Below are positions 47,202 through 54,998 of a DNA stretch of 64,000 bases, in pieces. Positions within the stretch are counted from its first letter, which is position 1; each line of letters opens with the position of its first letter. This stretch comes from Bin80 sp026709335 (GTDB lineage Bacteria > Bacteroidota > Rhodothermia > Rhodothermales > Bin80). The position numbers were made by a program, and so were the translations under genes. The stretch lies in the NCBI GenBank assembly GCA_965200825.1, contig OZ241385.1, positions 1,984,001-2,048,000 on the forward strand, read 5' to 3'. The notes under the pieces are model-generated. The model made no database searches. It worked only from the letters and a program-made list of their open reading frames with translations, and was not told the DNA's origin.

Positions 47202-48542
47202 TTACTCTAAAGCAGCTCCGGGGCGACCGATACTGTGATATTCAAACCCTCGTTCCATCATTCTGTGAGCATTATACAGATTACGGCCATCAAAGATAAG
47301 AGGACGGCGCATTAACCCTTTGATCCTTTCGAAATCGGGGCGTCTAAATTCTGGCCATTCCGTACAAATGATCAGCATGTCTACACCGGGAAGCGCGCCA
47401 TAGGCGCTCTTGGCATAGTTAATGGATTCTCCTAAAACTGCTCTTGAAGTCATCATTGCCTCCGGATCAAAAGCGGTGATACGTACTTCACTCGCCAGCA
47501 GTCCCCGAATCACTACATGTGCAGGAGATTCCCTGACATCATCTGTATTTGCCTTGAATGCAAGCCCCCACACCGCAGCATGCTTTCCCTTCAATTCATT
47601 TCCGAAGTGTGAGCGTATGCGTTCAATCAGCAACTTTCGCTGCTTTTCATTTACATCAAGTACTGCCCGGAGAATTTTAAAGTCGTAATCATTACTCCGT
47701 GCAGTTCTCAGAAGCGCCTGAACATCTTTTGGAAAACAGCTTCCACCAAAACCAATTCCTGCATAAAGAAAGTGCCGACCAATGCGGCGGTCACTCCCGA
47801 CTCCTATTCGAACCTTATCTACATCTGCCCCGACCCGATCACACAGGTTCGCCACCTCATTCATGAAACTAATCCTAGATGCCAAAAAAGCATTTGCCGC
47901 ATACTTGGTCACCTCGGCCGATCGTTCATCCATAATAATAATTGGATTCCCCTGTCGAACAAACGGCTCATACAAACGCTGCATCTTGTCCGCCGCTTTG
48001 GTGCTTGATGTTCCTAGAACGACTCTTTCCGGTTTCATAAAATCATCTACCGCAGCTCCCTCACGAAGAAATTCAGGGTTTGACACTACATCAAAATCAC
48101 GACCGGGATTGGCCCCCTGCCCTCTCAATACCTCTCTTACCTTATCTGCGGTCCCTACAGGAACAGTGCTTTTATTCACAATAATTCTGTATACTGCTCC
48201 TGATCGCTCGCCGAGCCAGGCACCAATCGTATGGGAAACTTGTAACACATAGGATAAGTCCGCTTCGCCATCTGCATCTGGAGGAGTTGGCAGTGCTAAG
48301 AAGATGATTTCGGAGTTTTCGAGTGCATCATTGAGCGATGTTGTAAATGTCAGGCGTTGATCTCGAAGGTTTCGATGTAGCAGAACATCAAGATCTGGCT
48401 CGTAAATTGGCATTTTACCTTGCTGCAGACCGGCAACTTTTTCTTCATCCACATCCACACACCAGACATCATTGCCCATTTCTGCAAAGCAGACCCCTGA
48501 AACCAATCCGACATACCCCGTACCTATGATTCCAATTTTCAT
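47202..48542 (-). CDS. UDP-glucose 6-dehydrogenase
   Basis: 446 residues from the ATG at 48542 (MKIGIIGTGYVGLVSGVCFA). Longer in-frame starts upstream add a polar tail unlike the family. It contains NKSTVPVGT, and the catalytic Cys in GIGFGGSCFPKDVQAL, the form seen in UDP-glucose dehydrogenases. It oxidises UDP-glucose to UDP-glucuronate with NAD. It is the first gene of the minus-strand operon with the sulfate permease, sat-cysC and wbpA, and is divergent from manC across 134 bp. It provides a uronic acid donor for surface polysaccharide. Confidence 0.9.
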   Translation of the reverse strand: MKIGIIGTGYVGLVSGVCFAEMGNDVWCVDVDEEKVAGLQQGKMPIYEPDLDVLLHRNLRDQRLTFTTSLNDALENSEIIFLALPTPPDADGEADLSYVLQVSHTIGAWLGERSGAVYRIIVNKSTVPVGTADKVREVLRGQGANPGRDFDVVSNPEFLREGAAVDDFMKPERVVLGTSSTKAADKMQRLYEPFVRQGNPIIIMDERSAEVTKYAANAFLASRISFMNEVANLCDRVGADVDKVRIGVGSDRRIGRHFLYAGIGFGGSCFPKDVQALLRTARSNDYDFKILRAVLDVNEKQRKLLIERIRSHFGNELKGKHAAVWGLAFKANTDDVRESPAHVVIRGLLASEVRITAFDPEAMMTSRAVLGESINYAKSAYGALPGVDMLIICTEWPEFRRPDFERIKGLMRRPLIFDGRNLYNAHRMMERGFEYHSIGRPGAALE

Positions 48543-48676
48543 ATAACAGTATGGCTTCCCAGCGCTGTTGTACGCAAAACTCTCGGCTTTGGACCAAGAA
48601 CGCCTATTATGCGATAAACCCCATTTTGTCGATCCCAAAAAACTGAACCGATTTTATCACAGTAGCATCTCCTATA

Positions 48677-49744
48677 ATGATTTACAGTGTCATCATGGCG
48701 GGAGGAATCGGAAGCCGATTCTGGCCGCAAAGCAGAGAAGCACGCCCCAAACAATTCATTCGTGTTTTTGGAGAGCGAAGCCTCATACAGCAGACGCTCA
48801 GCCGCATGACCTCAATCGTTCCACCGGAACGAACCATGGTTGTTACGCATGAGCGTTATGTCGCCCTTGCAACCGAGCAGCTTCCGGAAATTCCAGAGAA
48901 AAATATTCTTGGTGAACCGATCAGTCGTAATACTGCTCCATGTATCGCCTATGCTGCTATCAAGCTCCTTGAAATTGACCCCGATGCGGTCATGGTCGTC
49001 CTCCCTTCAGATCATCTGATCAAAGCTGAAGATCGCTTTATCAAAATCCTTCACAAAGCGGTTGATATGGCTAAAAATTCAGGTGCACTAGTCACAATTG
49101 GCATCCAGCCTTCCTACCCTGCAACCGGGTACGGATATATTCAATATGACCGGTCGGCACATGAATCTAACGGCATCTATCCGGTGCGTACTTTTGCTGA
49201 AAAGCCTAACGAAGCAACAGCAGAGCGATTTCTGGATTCTGGCGACTTTCTATGGAATAGCGGAATATTTATTTGGAGAGCCGATTCAATTCTATCTAAC
49301 CTCCAGTTGTACCTGAGAAGTACCTGGGCTGCCTTTCAGGATGCCTATGCACGGCTTGGAACAGATCAGGAGGCTGATGCTATTCGCCAGGCCTACCACA
49401 AGAGTGCGCGAATTTCAATTGATGTGGGAGTGATGGAACGAGCGAGTAATGTCTATGTGGTTCCAGGAAATTTTGGGTGGAGCGATATTGGGGATTGGCG
49501 TGCAGTATATGATTTGAGTGAGAAGAACCGACATGGAAATGTTTTGAAAGGCAATGTGATCATCCACAATAGTAGCCGCTGCCTGGTCAATTCCGGTAAA
49601 CGCCTGATTGCGATTGTTGGGCTCCATGATACGGTAGTAGTTGATACGGACGATGCATTACTGATTTGCCACCAAAACAGTACTCAACAGGTGAAGAATG
49701 TGGTTGACTACCTCCATGTTCACCAGCATAAAGATTTTGTATGA
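48677..49744 (+). CDS. manC: mannose-1-phosphate guanylyltransferase
   Basis: 355 residues. The nucleotidyltransferase signature MAGGIGSRFWPQSREARPKQF lies at about 7-27 and is followed by PSDHLI and the FAEKPN motif. The protein has the mannose-type C terminus but not the extra isomerase (cupin) domain of bifunctional ManC, so it is the short monofunctional form. It makes GDP-mannose, the donor for mannosyl, fucosyl or rhamnosyl units. It is transcribed divergently from the UDP-glucose dehydrogenase operon and fits the same polysaccharide region. Confidence 0.9.
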   Translation: MIYSVIMAGGIGSRFWPQSREARPKQFIRVFGERSLIQQTLSRMTSIVPPERTMVVTHERYVALATEQLPEIPEKNILGEPISRNTAPCIAYAAIKLLEIDPDAVMVVLPSDHLIKAEDRFIKILHKAVDMAKNSGALVTIGIQPSYPATGYGYIQYDRSAHESNGIYPVRTFAEKPNEATAERFLDSGDFLWNSGIFIWRADSILSNLQLYLRSTWAAFQDAYARLGTDQEADAIRQAYHKSARISIDVGVMERASNVYVVPGNFGWSDIGDWRAVYDLSEKNRHGNVLKGNVIIHNSSRCLVNSGKRLIAIVGLHDTVVVDTDDALLICHQNSTQQVKNVVDYLHVHQHKDFV

Positions 49745-49877
49745 CCACCTCTCATTCCTCTTATCTGAACGTGATATCAATTCTCAAACGGAAATGAACT
49801 TTCGTGAATGATTGTTAGGTAAAACCTGAAGGCCCTAAACATTTGAACCTTCACAATTTAACGATATCATGTTTTAT

Positions 49878-50170
49878 ATGAAAAATGTTGACCTGAGGGG
49901 TTGTCTCAATCGTAATTCCCGCGTAGTCATTTCTATGTTCCTCACAGTTCTTCTCATGATTTTTGCTGTGATAGCTAAAAATGTGTCAGTCAATGCAACT
50001 ACAGTTCCTGTATGCGCTGGCGAGTGCTCCTTTTTTGTCGAGCTGATGGATGGAGTAATGATTGCATCAGCATTCCCTGCTGTGACTCTGAAGATTTGCC
50101 GTGTACTTCGGAAGACATTACTGTGGTAGTACAATGTAAGGGAAATCCTTGGTTCGAAGTGAATCCTTAG
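49878..50170 (+). pseudogene. small exported Cys-rich protein, apparently frameshifted
   Basis: ATG 49878 (or 49869) opens a frame with a hydrophobic signal or membrane segment (VVISMFLTVLLMIFAVIA) followed by VCAGEC. The frame runs to 50129. Another frame continues after about 50065 as a Cys-rich, acidic tail (IPCCDSEDLPCTSED, then VVQCKGNPWFEVNP) to the stop at 50168-50170. The two halves look like one exported Cys-rich protein of about 95 residues broken by an indel between 50055 and 50075. I do not recognise the family. Its neighbour 51770-52042 is also a small exported Cys-rich protein, so the two may be distant members of one type. Confidence 0.45.
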
Positions 50171-50331
50171 TAATCTCTTGGTAGTTTTTCAGGATCGTAT
50201 GAATACCTTTGTTCCACACATTGAATCTCCGTACACATTGAAAATGATCAACCCCAATTTATTCCGTATAAATGATTATCTCACATGAGATTTTCGTATG
50301 CATACTCAACACACTTCAAAGTAATCAATGA

Positions 50332-50339
50332 AAAAATGA
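50332..50339 (+). repeat. target-site duplication, left copy (AAAAATGA)
   Basis: Identical to the 8 bp right of the insertion sequence at 51741-51748. ISL3 elements make 8-bp duplications, so this fixes the element borders. Confidence 0.9.
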
Positions 50340-50361
50340 GGGGCTTCAGCTTTTATTGTGA
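50340..50361 (+). repeat. left terminal inverted repeat of the ISL3 element
   Basis: GGGGCTTCAGC followed by TTTTATTGTGA. Seventeen of 22 positions match the inverted right end. Confidence 0.88.
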
Positions 50362-50475
50362 GATGAGTCATAAATTCGGGGGATATTCAAAGGTTTCTAG
50401 TAGGAGTGGGGGATAGTTTCCTATTTTTCTACGGAGATTTCGAGTTTCATTTTTCACCTGAATTTGAGGGATACT

Positions 50476-51660
50476 ATGTCAAAGACCACCTCTGTTGATA
50501 AAAGCCTGGGCCTGCGGGCGCCATGGGAGATTTTAGAAGATACATACGATGATCAAGCCAAACGAAGGACGGTAACGCTGACCTGTACAGATACGTCTTC
50601 GTTGAGTTGTCCGAAGTGTGACAAGGTGTGTCCCTTTTACGATCTGCGTACTGCACGTCAATGGCGCCACCTGGATACGTGTAAATATCAAACCATTCTG
50701 GTTGCACGGGTTCCCCGGATCAAGTGTTCGGAGCATGGGGTGAAGACGGTCCAGGTGTGCTGGGCAGATACAAGTTCCCGGTATACATATGATTTTGAGG
50801 AATATGTGATTGGATGGGTCAAGGAGGCGAGTATTCTGGCGATGTCCCGACAGCTGGGGATTGGCTGGAAGGGCATTGCCGGCATCATACGGCGTGCGGT
50901 GATGCGGGGATTGGCTCGCAGAAAGGAGCAGGTGGTTGCCAACATCTGTGTGGATGAGGTTTCGTACCGAAAGAGGCACAAGTATCTGACGATTGTATCC
51001 AATGCAGATACGGGGACGGTGCTGTATGTAGGCATTGGGCGTGACAAACTGGCGCTGATGAGTTGGTACCAGCAATTGTCGCCTGCGCAGTTAGAGGGAA
51101 TTCGGAGCGTGAGCATGGACATGTGGCCTGCGTACATTCAAGCGACCAAAGCGTGTCTTGCGAATGCAAACGAGAAGATCTGTTTTGACCGGTTTCATGT
51201 GGCCAAGTGTCTGGGGGATGCGGTGGACAAGGTTCGGCGTCAGGAGCACAAGGAGCTCCGCAAGAGCGGGAATCAGATCCTGACGGGAAGTAAATACATG
51301 TGGCTCAAGAGTCCTCCCAATATGTCGATAAAACAGAAGCGGGCATTTCAGGCGCTGCGGACCAGCACCTTGCGGACCGCCAGAGCCTGGGCGGTCAAGG
51401 AAACAGCCCGGAATCTATGGCATTACAAAACCCGGGGCTGGGCACGCAAATACTGGAAGAAATGGCTGATCTGGGCGATGCGCTGCCGGCTTGAACCGAT
51501 GAAAAAAGCCGCCCAAACCGTTAAAAATCATCTGTACGGCATTCTCAATGCCATCATTCTGAAGGTGAGCAATGGCCCGGCAGAAAGCATTAATAGCCGG
51601 ATTAAAACCATCAAGGTTCGTGCACGCGGATTCCGGAACAAAACCGATTCAAGGATGTAA
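50476..51660 (+). CDS. ISL3-family transposase, C terminus frameshifted
   Basis: 394 residues from ATG 50476; an in-frame TTG at 50464 is less likely. The N-terminal zinc-binding HTH region has CPKCDKVC and later Cys/His residues. The DDE catalytic residues are visible as Asp in CVDEVSYRKRH, Asp in SMDMWPAY and Glu in GPAESINSRIKTIK. The frame ends early with NKTDSRM at 51660. The -1 frame then reads RFKDVIYFHLGGLDLSPRI to 51704, the usual ISL3 C terminus. One missing A in the AAAA run near 51640-51643 explains this. The catalytic core is complete, but the last about 20 residues are replaced, so activity is uncertain. Confidence 0.9.
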   Translation: MSKTTSVDKSLGLRAPWEILEDTYDDQAKRRTVTLTCTDTSSLSCPKCDKVCPFYDLRTARQWRHLDTCKYQTILVARVPRIKCSEHGVKTVQVCWADTSSRYTYDFEEYVIGWVKEASILAMSRQLGIGWKGIAGIIRRAVMRGLARRKEQVVANICVDEVSYRKRHKYLTIVSNADTGTVLYVGIGRDKLALMSWYQQLSPAQLEGIRSVSMDMWPAYIQATKACLANANEKICFDRFHVAKCLGDAVDKVRRQEHKELRKSGNQILTGSKYMWLKSPPNMSIKQKRAFQALRTSTLRTARAWAVKETARNLWHYKTRGWARKYWKKWLIWAMRCRLEPMKKAAQTVKNHLYGILNAIILKVSNGPAESINSRIKTIKVRARGFRNKTDSRM

Positions 51661-51718
51661 TTTACTTTCATTTGGGCGGACTTGATCTGAGCCCTAGAAT
51701 CTGAAAAAAATCAAATTT

Positions 51719-51740
51719 TCACAAAAATGGCTGAAGGGCC
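51719..51740 (-). repeat. right terminal inverted repeat of the ISL3 element
   Basis: Reads GGCCCTTCAGCC, then ATTTTTGTGA, on the minus strand. It pairs with the left end at 17 of 22 positions. Confidence 0.88.
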
Positions 51741-51748
51741 AAAAATGA
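51741..51748 (+). repeat. target-site duplication, right copy (AAAAATGA)
   Basis: Direct repeat of 50332-50339, immediately outside the right inverted repeat. Confidence 0.9.
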
Positions 51749-51769
51749 ACGCCTAATTCATCACTACGT

Positions 51770-52042
51770 ATGATGATTTCTATATTCATGACATTGATAT
51801 TGTCAGCTTACTTGCTATGGAATCCTAATAATGATCTTATGGCTGATGTTGCTGTGCTCACTCCAGAATGTGGCGGTGATGCACAAGCTTATTGTGTTGC
51901 AACCGGTTGTAGTCCTCCTGGCTGGAAATATCTTTGTGCCAAACTTTCTTGCCAGAACTGTGATATATTGTCAGATATTACCTTTGGATTCATCAACGCT
52001 TGTATTCCCCTAACATGGAGTTGTTACACAAACGAGAGATAG
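51770..52042 (+). CDS. small exported protein with eight cysteines
   Basis: 90 residues. A hydrophobic N terminus (about 2-17) acts as a signal or anchor. The mature part has eight cysteines (34, 42, 47, 56, 61, 64, 78, 85), as expected of a disulfide-rich or modified extracytoplasmic peptide. I do not recognise a family; it resembles in layout the short precursors (NVEALA type) that accompany six-bladed propeller lipoproteins in Bacteroidota. The propeller gene follows after 4 bp and a thioredoxin-fold gene after that, so the three form a cassette. The ISL3 element ends 29 bp before the start. An in-frame stop at 51746-51748 shows the reading frame was not cut by the insertion. Confidence 0.6.
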   Translation: MMISIFMTLILSAYLLWNPNNDLMADVAVLTPECGGDAQAYCVATGCSPPGWKYLCAKLSCQNCDILSDITFGFINACIPLTWSCYTNER

Positions 52043-52046
52043 AATA

Positions 52047-53101
52047 ATGAGATCCACCCTCTACTATTGGCTCGGTCATTGGAGTTTGCACCTTTCCGGC
52101 GCCTTGGTTTTGTTTGTTATCGGCGCGTGTGCTTCGGATTTTGAATCCAACAATATAGAAGTTCTCAACCTTTCTAACATTGTTTTACAGGAATCCCAAG
52201 AACGGTCATGGTTGGAACTTGAATTTCAAGAATCACTTCGGCTGCCTGTTGAATTTGCAGATAGTCTAACTTTTTTTAGTCCTGGTGCTGTTAGATCTGA
52301 TAGTTATGGCAACGTATACGTGGTTGATTTTGGCATTCCGGCCATACATGGTTTTGATTCTACTGGCCACTATATCGCTACATACGGTCAAGGCGCAGGG
52401 AGAGGACCAGGTGAACTGATGACAATCATAGATATGGGGGTTAAGGGTGACTCGGTGGTTTATGTAGCCGATAATCATGCACGAAAAATCTCCTATTTCT
52501 CACTTAACGGTGAATTTCTAAGATCGGAGCCAGTTGGTTTTGCTCCCGCAAGATTCCGTATCGCATCGAATGGACGTTCTTATACAATGGTAGGGACAGG
52601 AGAAGAATATCTGTTCGAATCTAAGAGAGGAAGAGATTTGATTACCTTTGGTGCTGTGACAGGTGGTCCGATTGGGAGTGAAAATAGTGTAGCACTCGGA
52701 ATGATAGCAACATTCAAGGATAAGCTGATCTACGCACCAACAGATTTTCCGGTTGTAATACTGTATGAACCTGATGGAACAATCAAATATGCCCGTGGAA
52801 CTCCAGATTGGGGAAAAGTGGAAATACCTGAATGGGAATCAATAGATCTTCCAGGAGGTGGTGTAGGATATCGTACTACAGGACAATCAATTCATGGAGA
52901 AGTAAGTGTAGATGAGGATAAAGCGCATATGTCATAGTGAATATGGCATCAGGTGAGGCCGTTGATGTGTACGATGTGTCCACAGGAGACTACGAACACT
53001 CTTTCCAGCTCCCTACTCAGATTCGTACTTCTTTTCTGCTGAATAGCCGAATCTACGGAATAGAAGCAGATACAACTGCAGTCGTCTACTCGATGGAATA
53101 A
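52047..53101 (+). pseudogene. six-bladed beta-propeller lipoprotein, frameshifted near the C terminus
   Basis: ATG 52047 gives a lipoprotein with lipobox VIGAC and a six-bladed propeller body: repeated blades such as SYGNVYVVDFGIPAIHGFDS and KGDSVVYVADNHARKISYFS. The frame stops at 52937 after 296 residues. The next frame continues without a break to 53101 with the expected last blade (ASGEAVDVYDVSTGDYEHSF). An AT duplication or single-base loss at 52925-52932 (CATATGTCATAG) explains the shift. The intact protein would be about 351 residues, matching the 6-bladed propeller (DUF4934/DUF5128-like) lipoproteins of Bacteroidota. It is in one operon with the Cys-rich peptide and the thioredoxin-like gene. 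The truncated form may still be made. Confidence 0.7.
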
Positions 53102-53123
53102 ACTCGATTGTACAAGAATATCT

Positions 53124-53735
53124 ATGTCACGCTATTTGGATGAAAAAGGGAATAAAAATCATAAGAGATCACACGTAGGGCAGATAATAGAATGGGGAGC
53201 CCACGCTGCATTGATCATTACCATCATACTGGTGGGGATACAGCTTAGTGAGGATATGATATTCACCAAATCTCATCAGCAGGCCTCAGAATATCTCACC
53301 ACAGGTAACGTGATATCGCCAATGAAGCCATATGTCCTCGAAAATGGTGTTCCCACGATTTTATTTGCTCTAATGCCAAATTGTCCATACAGCCTGCAGA
53401 GCATGCCATTTTACAGAGATCTACAAAGAATAAGAAATGCCTCAAACCAAACGATGCGTTTTGTGGGAGCAATAGATATTAGCTCAAATTTGAAACTACA
53501 GAAAAAAGTGCTTCGAAGAAACAATGTGCGATTAGATAGCCTGATCAAATTACCTTTTTCTGATGCAGGAATCCATGCAGGAATCCATGCAATACCTTCC
53601 ATCATACTGTTGGACAGTAGTGCCAGGATACAGAACGTATGGAGAGGCGCACTAAGTGAGAAACAAGAGGAATCTGTGTTACTTGCTTTGGGACTCAGGA
53701 GCACAAGCGATGAATCTACCCAAGATCCTCTGTAA
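53124..53735 (+). CDS. membrane-anchored thioredoxin-fold protein (TlpA-like, single Cys)
   Basis: 203 residues. A basic N terminus is followed by one membrane helix (about 27-42), then a periplasmic thioredoxin-like domain. ILFALMPNCPYSLQSMPF sits at the active-site position (Cys87) and the cis-Pro loop is AIPSIILLD (Pro158). A canonical TlpA has CxxC; here the second Cys is Ser90, so it cannot work as a normal dithiol oxidoreductase but could form mixed disulfides. A 12-bp tandem duplication inserts an extra GIHA just before the cis-Pro loop. It follows the propeller gene by 22 bp, and with the Cys-rich peptide gene two positions upstream a role in handling that peptide is plausible. Confidence 0.7.
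   Translation: MSRYLDEKGNKNHKRSHVGQIIEWGAHAALIITIILVGIQLSEDMIFTKSHQQASEYLTTGNVISPMKPYVLENGVPTILFALMPNCPYSLQSMPFYRDLQRIRNASNQTMRFVGAIDISSNLKLQKKVLRRNNVRLDSLIKLPFSDAGIHAGIHAIPSIILLDSSARIQNVWRGALSEKQEESVLLALGLRSTSDESTQDPL
53568..53591 (+). repeat. 12-bp tandem duplication inside the thioredoxin-like gene
   Basis: GGAATCCATGCA occurs twice in a row, in frame, and encodes GIHA-GIHA next to the cis-Pro loop. Confidence 0.85.
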
Positions 53736-54464
53736 ACTTTTAGCTACTTGAGTGTACAAAACCCGATTGGTTTTCTTTGCCAACTTTGATTGAGTTCATG
53801 CGCAGGGCGCATCGAGGCAAATATATCGTGATTATGAATGGGCCCAAGACGCTGTATGCTTGGTTGTGTACAAGTCGTTTACGGCCCTGCATGAAGGGGC
53901 TATGCAGGCGGCATTCTACCTATTTGTGGACATCAACCTGAATAGGTTCATGGACGAAAACGAGGAGATCAGCTATCTCACACGTGTACATGTTCCCGAA
54001 AATATGCGATCTCTTACGCCAAATACGGGAAGACGGTTATTCAACATTTCATTCCGCACCATGTGGTTTCCATCCACATTCTTCCGGAGATCATTCCAAG
54101 CCCGATGTTGCATCCTGCAACGGGATATCAGTTCTAACTTGTAGCTTTGCTCGGTAGAACACGCTATCTGGGTATCACGCTCCAACCGCCCCCGATATTG
54201 ACTAGGAAGCGCACAGGTTGGGCAAATTCTCCTACGGCGCACGTAGTTCAGCTGGAGGGATCGGATGGTGTTACTGAACTGGACGTATACCAGTCCGAGA
54301 TTTCTTCTGCCAGGCCAGGAGTCTACCGGGTCCGCGTGATCAGCCAGCTGCCTGACACGGTTATCACCAGCGATCTCCACACCATGGACGCGTGCGGAGG
54401 GCTGCTACTCATTGATGCCTCTTCTGCGATGAAATCATTGTAATGGAATCATCTCTAAAAAACC
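53736..54464. other. decayed coding region
   Basis: 729 bp with no intact gene. Short plus-strand pieces look protein-like: LHEGAMQAAFYLFVDINLNRF near 53890-53950, and one from 54147 to 54443 ending in a segment near residues 60-75 that reads ARPGVYRVRVISQLPDTV. They lie in different frames with poor starts. I take them as remnants of one or two degraded genes of the accessory patch; I cannot name the family. Confidence 0.4.
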
Positions 54465-54690
54465 ATGAAATCACTTATCCTCCTTATCCTGTGTTCTGTG
54501 GACGACGGTATCCCGTGCGCAATCCACCACGATGACCGTAGGCATCACCGCCACCGAGCCTTCACCCACCTGTTTGCTCTCCGGAGGTTCAAATCTTCAG
54601 TTCGGGACGGTGGAGAAGGGGGAGCTCTTCAGAGACGATTCACATCAATCTGAACAGCTATACGCATTGAATTCCATCTATGACTTGTGA
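54465..54690 (+). pseudogene. frameshifted remnant of a secreted protein
   Basis: ATG 54465 starts a signal-like MKSLILLILCSV, after which the frame becomes low-quality. The frame shifted near 54500 continues as VSRAQSTTMTVGITATEPSP and then LQFGTVEKG, which reads like the signal-cleavage site and first strands of a beta-rich secreted domain (DUF4402-like in flavour). It ends at 54688-54690 without the rest of a domain. It is a truncated and frameshifted gene remnant. Confidence 0.4.
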
Positions 54691-54998
54691 AGCAATAAAA
54701 ATACGGAAATCATATTTAATAATCAATACTATAAATCAGACATTACACTAGTGGAAGATATTCAGGAAACGATTTTGACGTAATCACTTGGATCGGATTG
54801 CTGATCTGTTGTGTACGAAAACATCACTTTTTGATATCCGCTGAATCTACTTTTGTGCTTTTCCCCTGCAAGTCACAAAAGAGGTTGCCTCAACACATTT
54901 TAATATCTCACGTATAACGAGGTTGGTTAAATTTCGACCCGTATGCAACCTTGATGTGCACAACGCTAAAAGCCCGCTTACGTACTGTTCCATTTCCC
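54691..54998. other. intergenic region before the efflux operon
   Basis: 308 bp, AT-rich, without a supported gene. It must hold the promoter of the tolC-like operon starting at 54999. I see no clear operator or regulator gene. Confidence 0.4.

Larger units (their letters stand above)
50340..51740 (+). mobile_element. ISL3-family insertion sequence (1401 bp)
   Basis: Bounded by imperfect 22-bp inverted repeats (50340-50361 and 51719-51740; 17 of 22 positions match, core CTTCAGC) and by a perfect 8-bp direct repeat, AAAAATGA. It carries one transposase gene. The perfect duplication points to a recent insertion. The right end stops 29 bp before the start of the Cys-rich peptide gene, so the element has separated that gene from its former upstream region. 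Confidence 0.93.

Noticed and set aside
50533..51169. Long antisense frames opposite the ISL3 transposase
   Set aside because: Shadows of the transposase coding strand; the sense frame has all catalytic motifs.
53568..53591. GGAATCCATGCA repeat as a possible CRISPR-like unit
   Set aside because: Only two adjacent copies with no spacer, in frame inside a gene.
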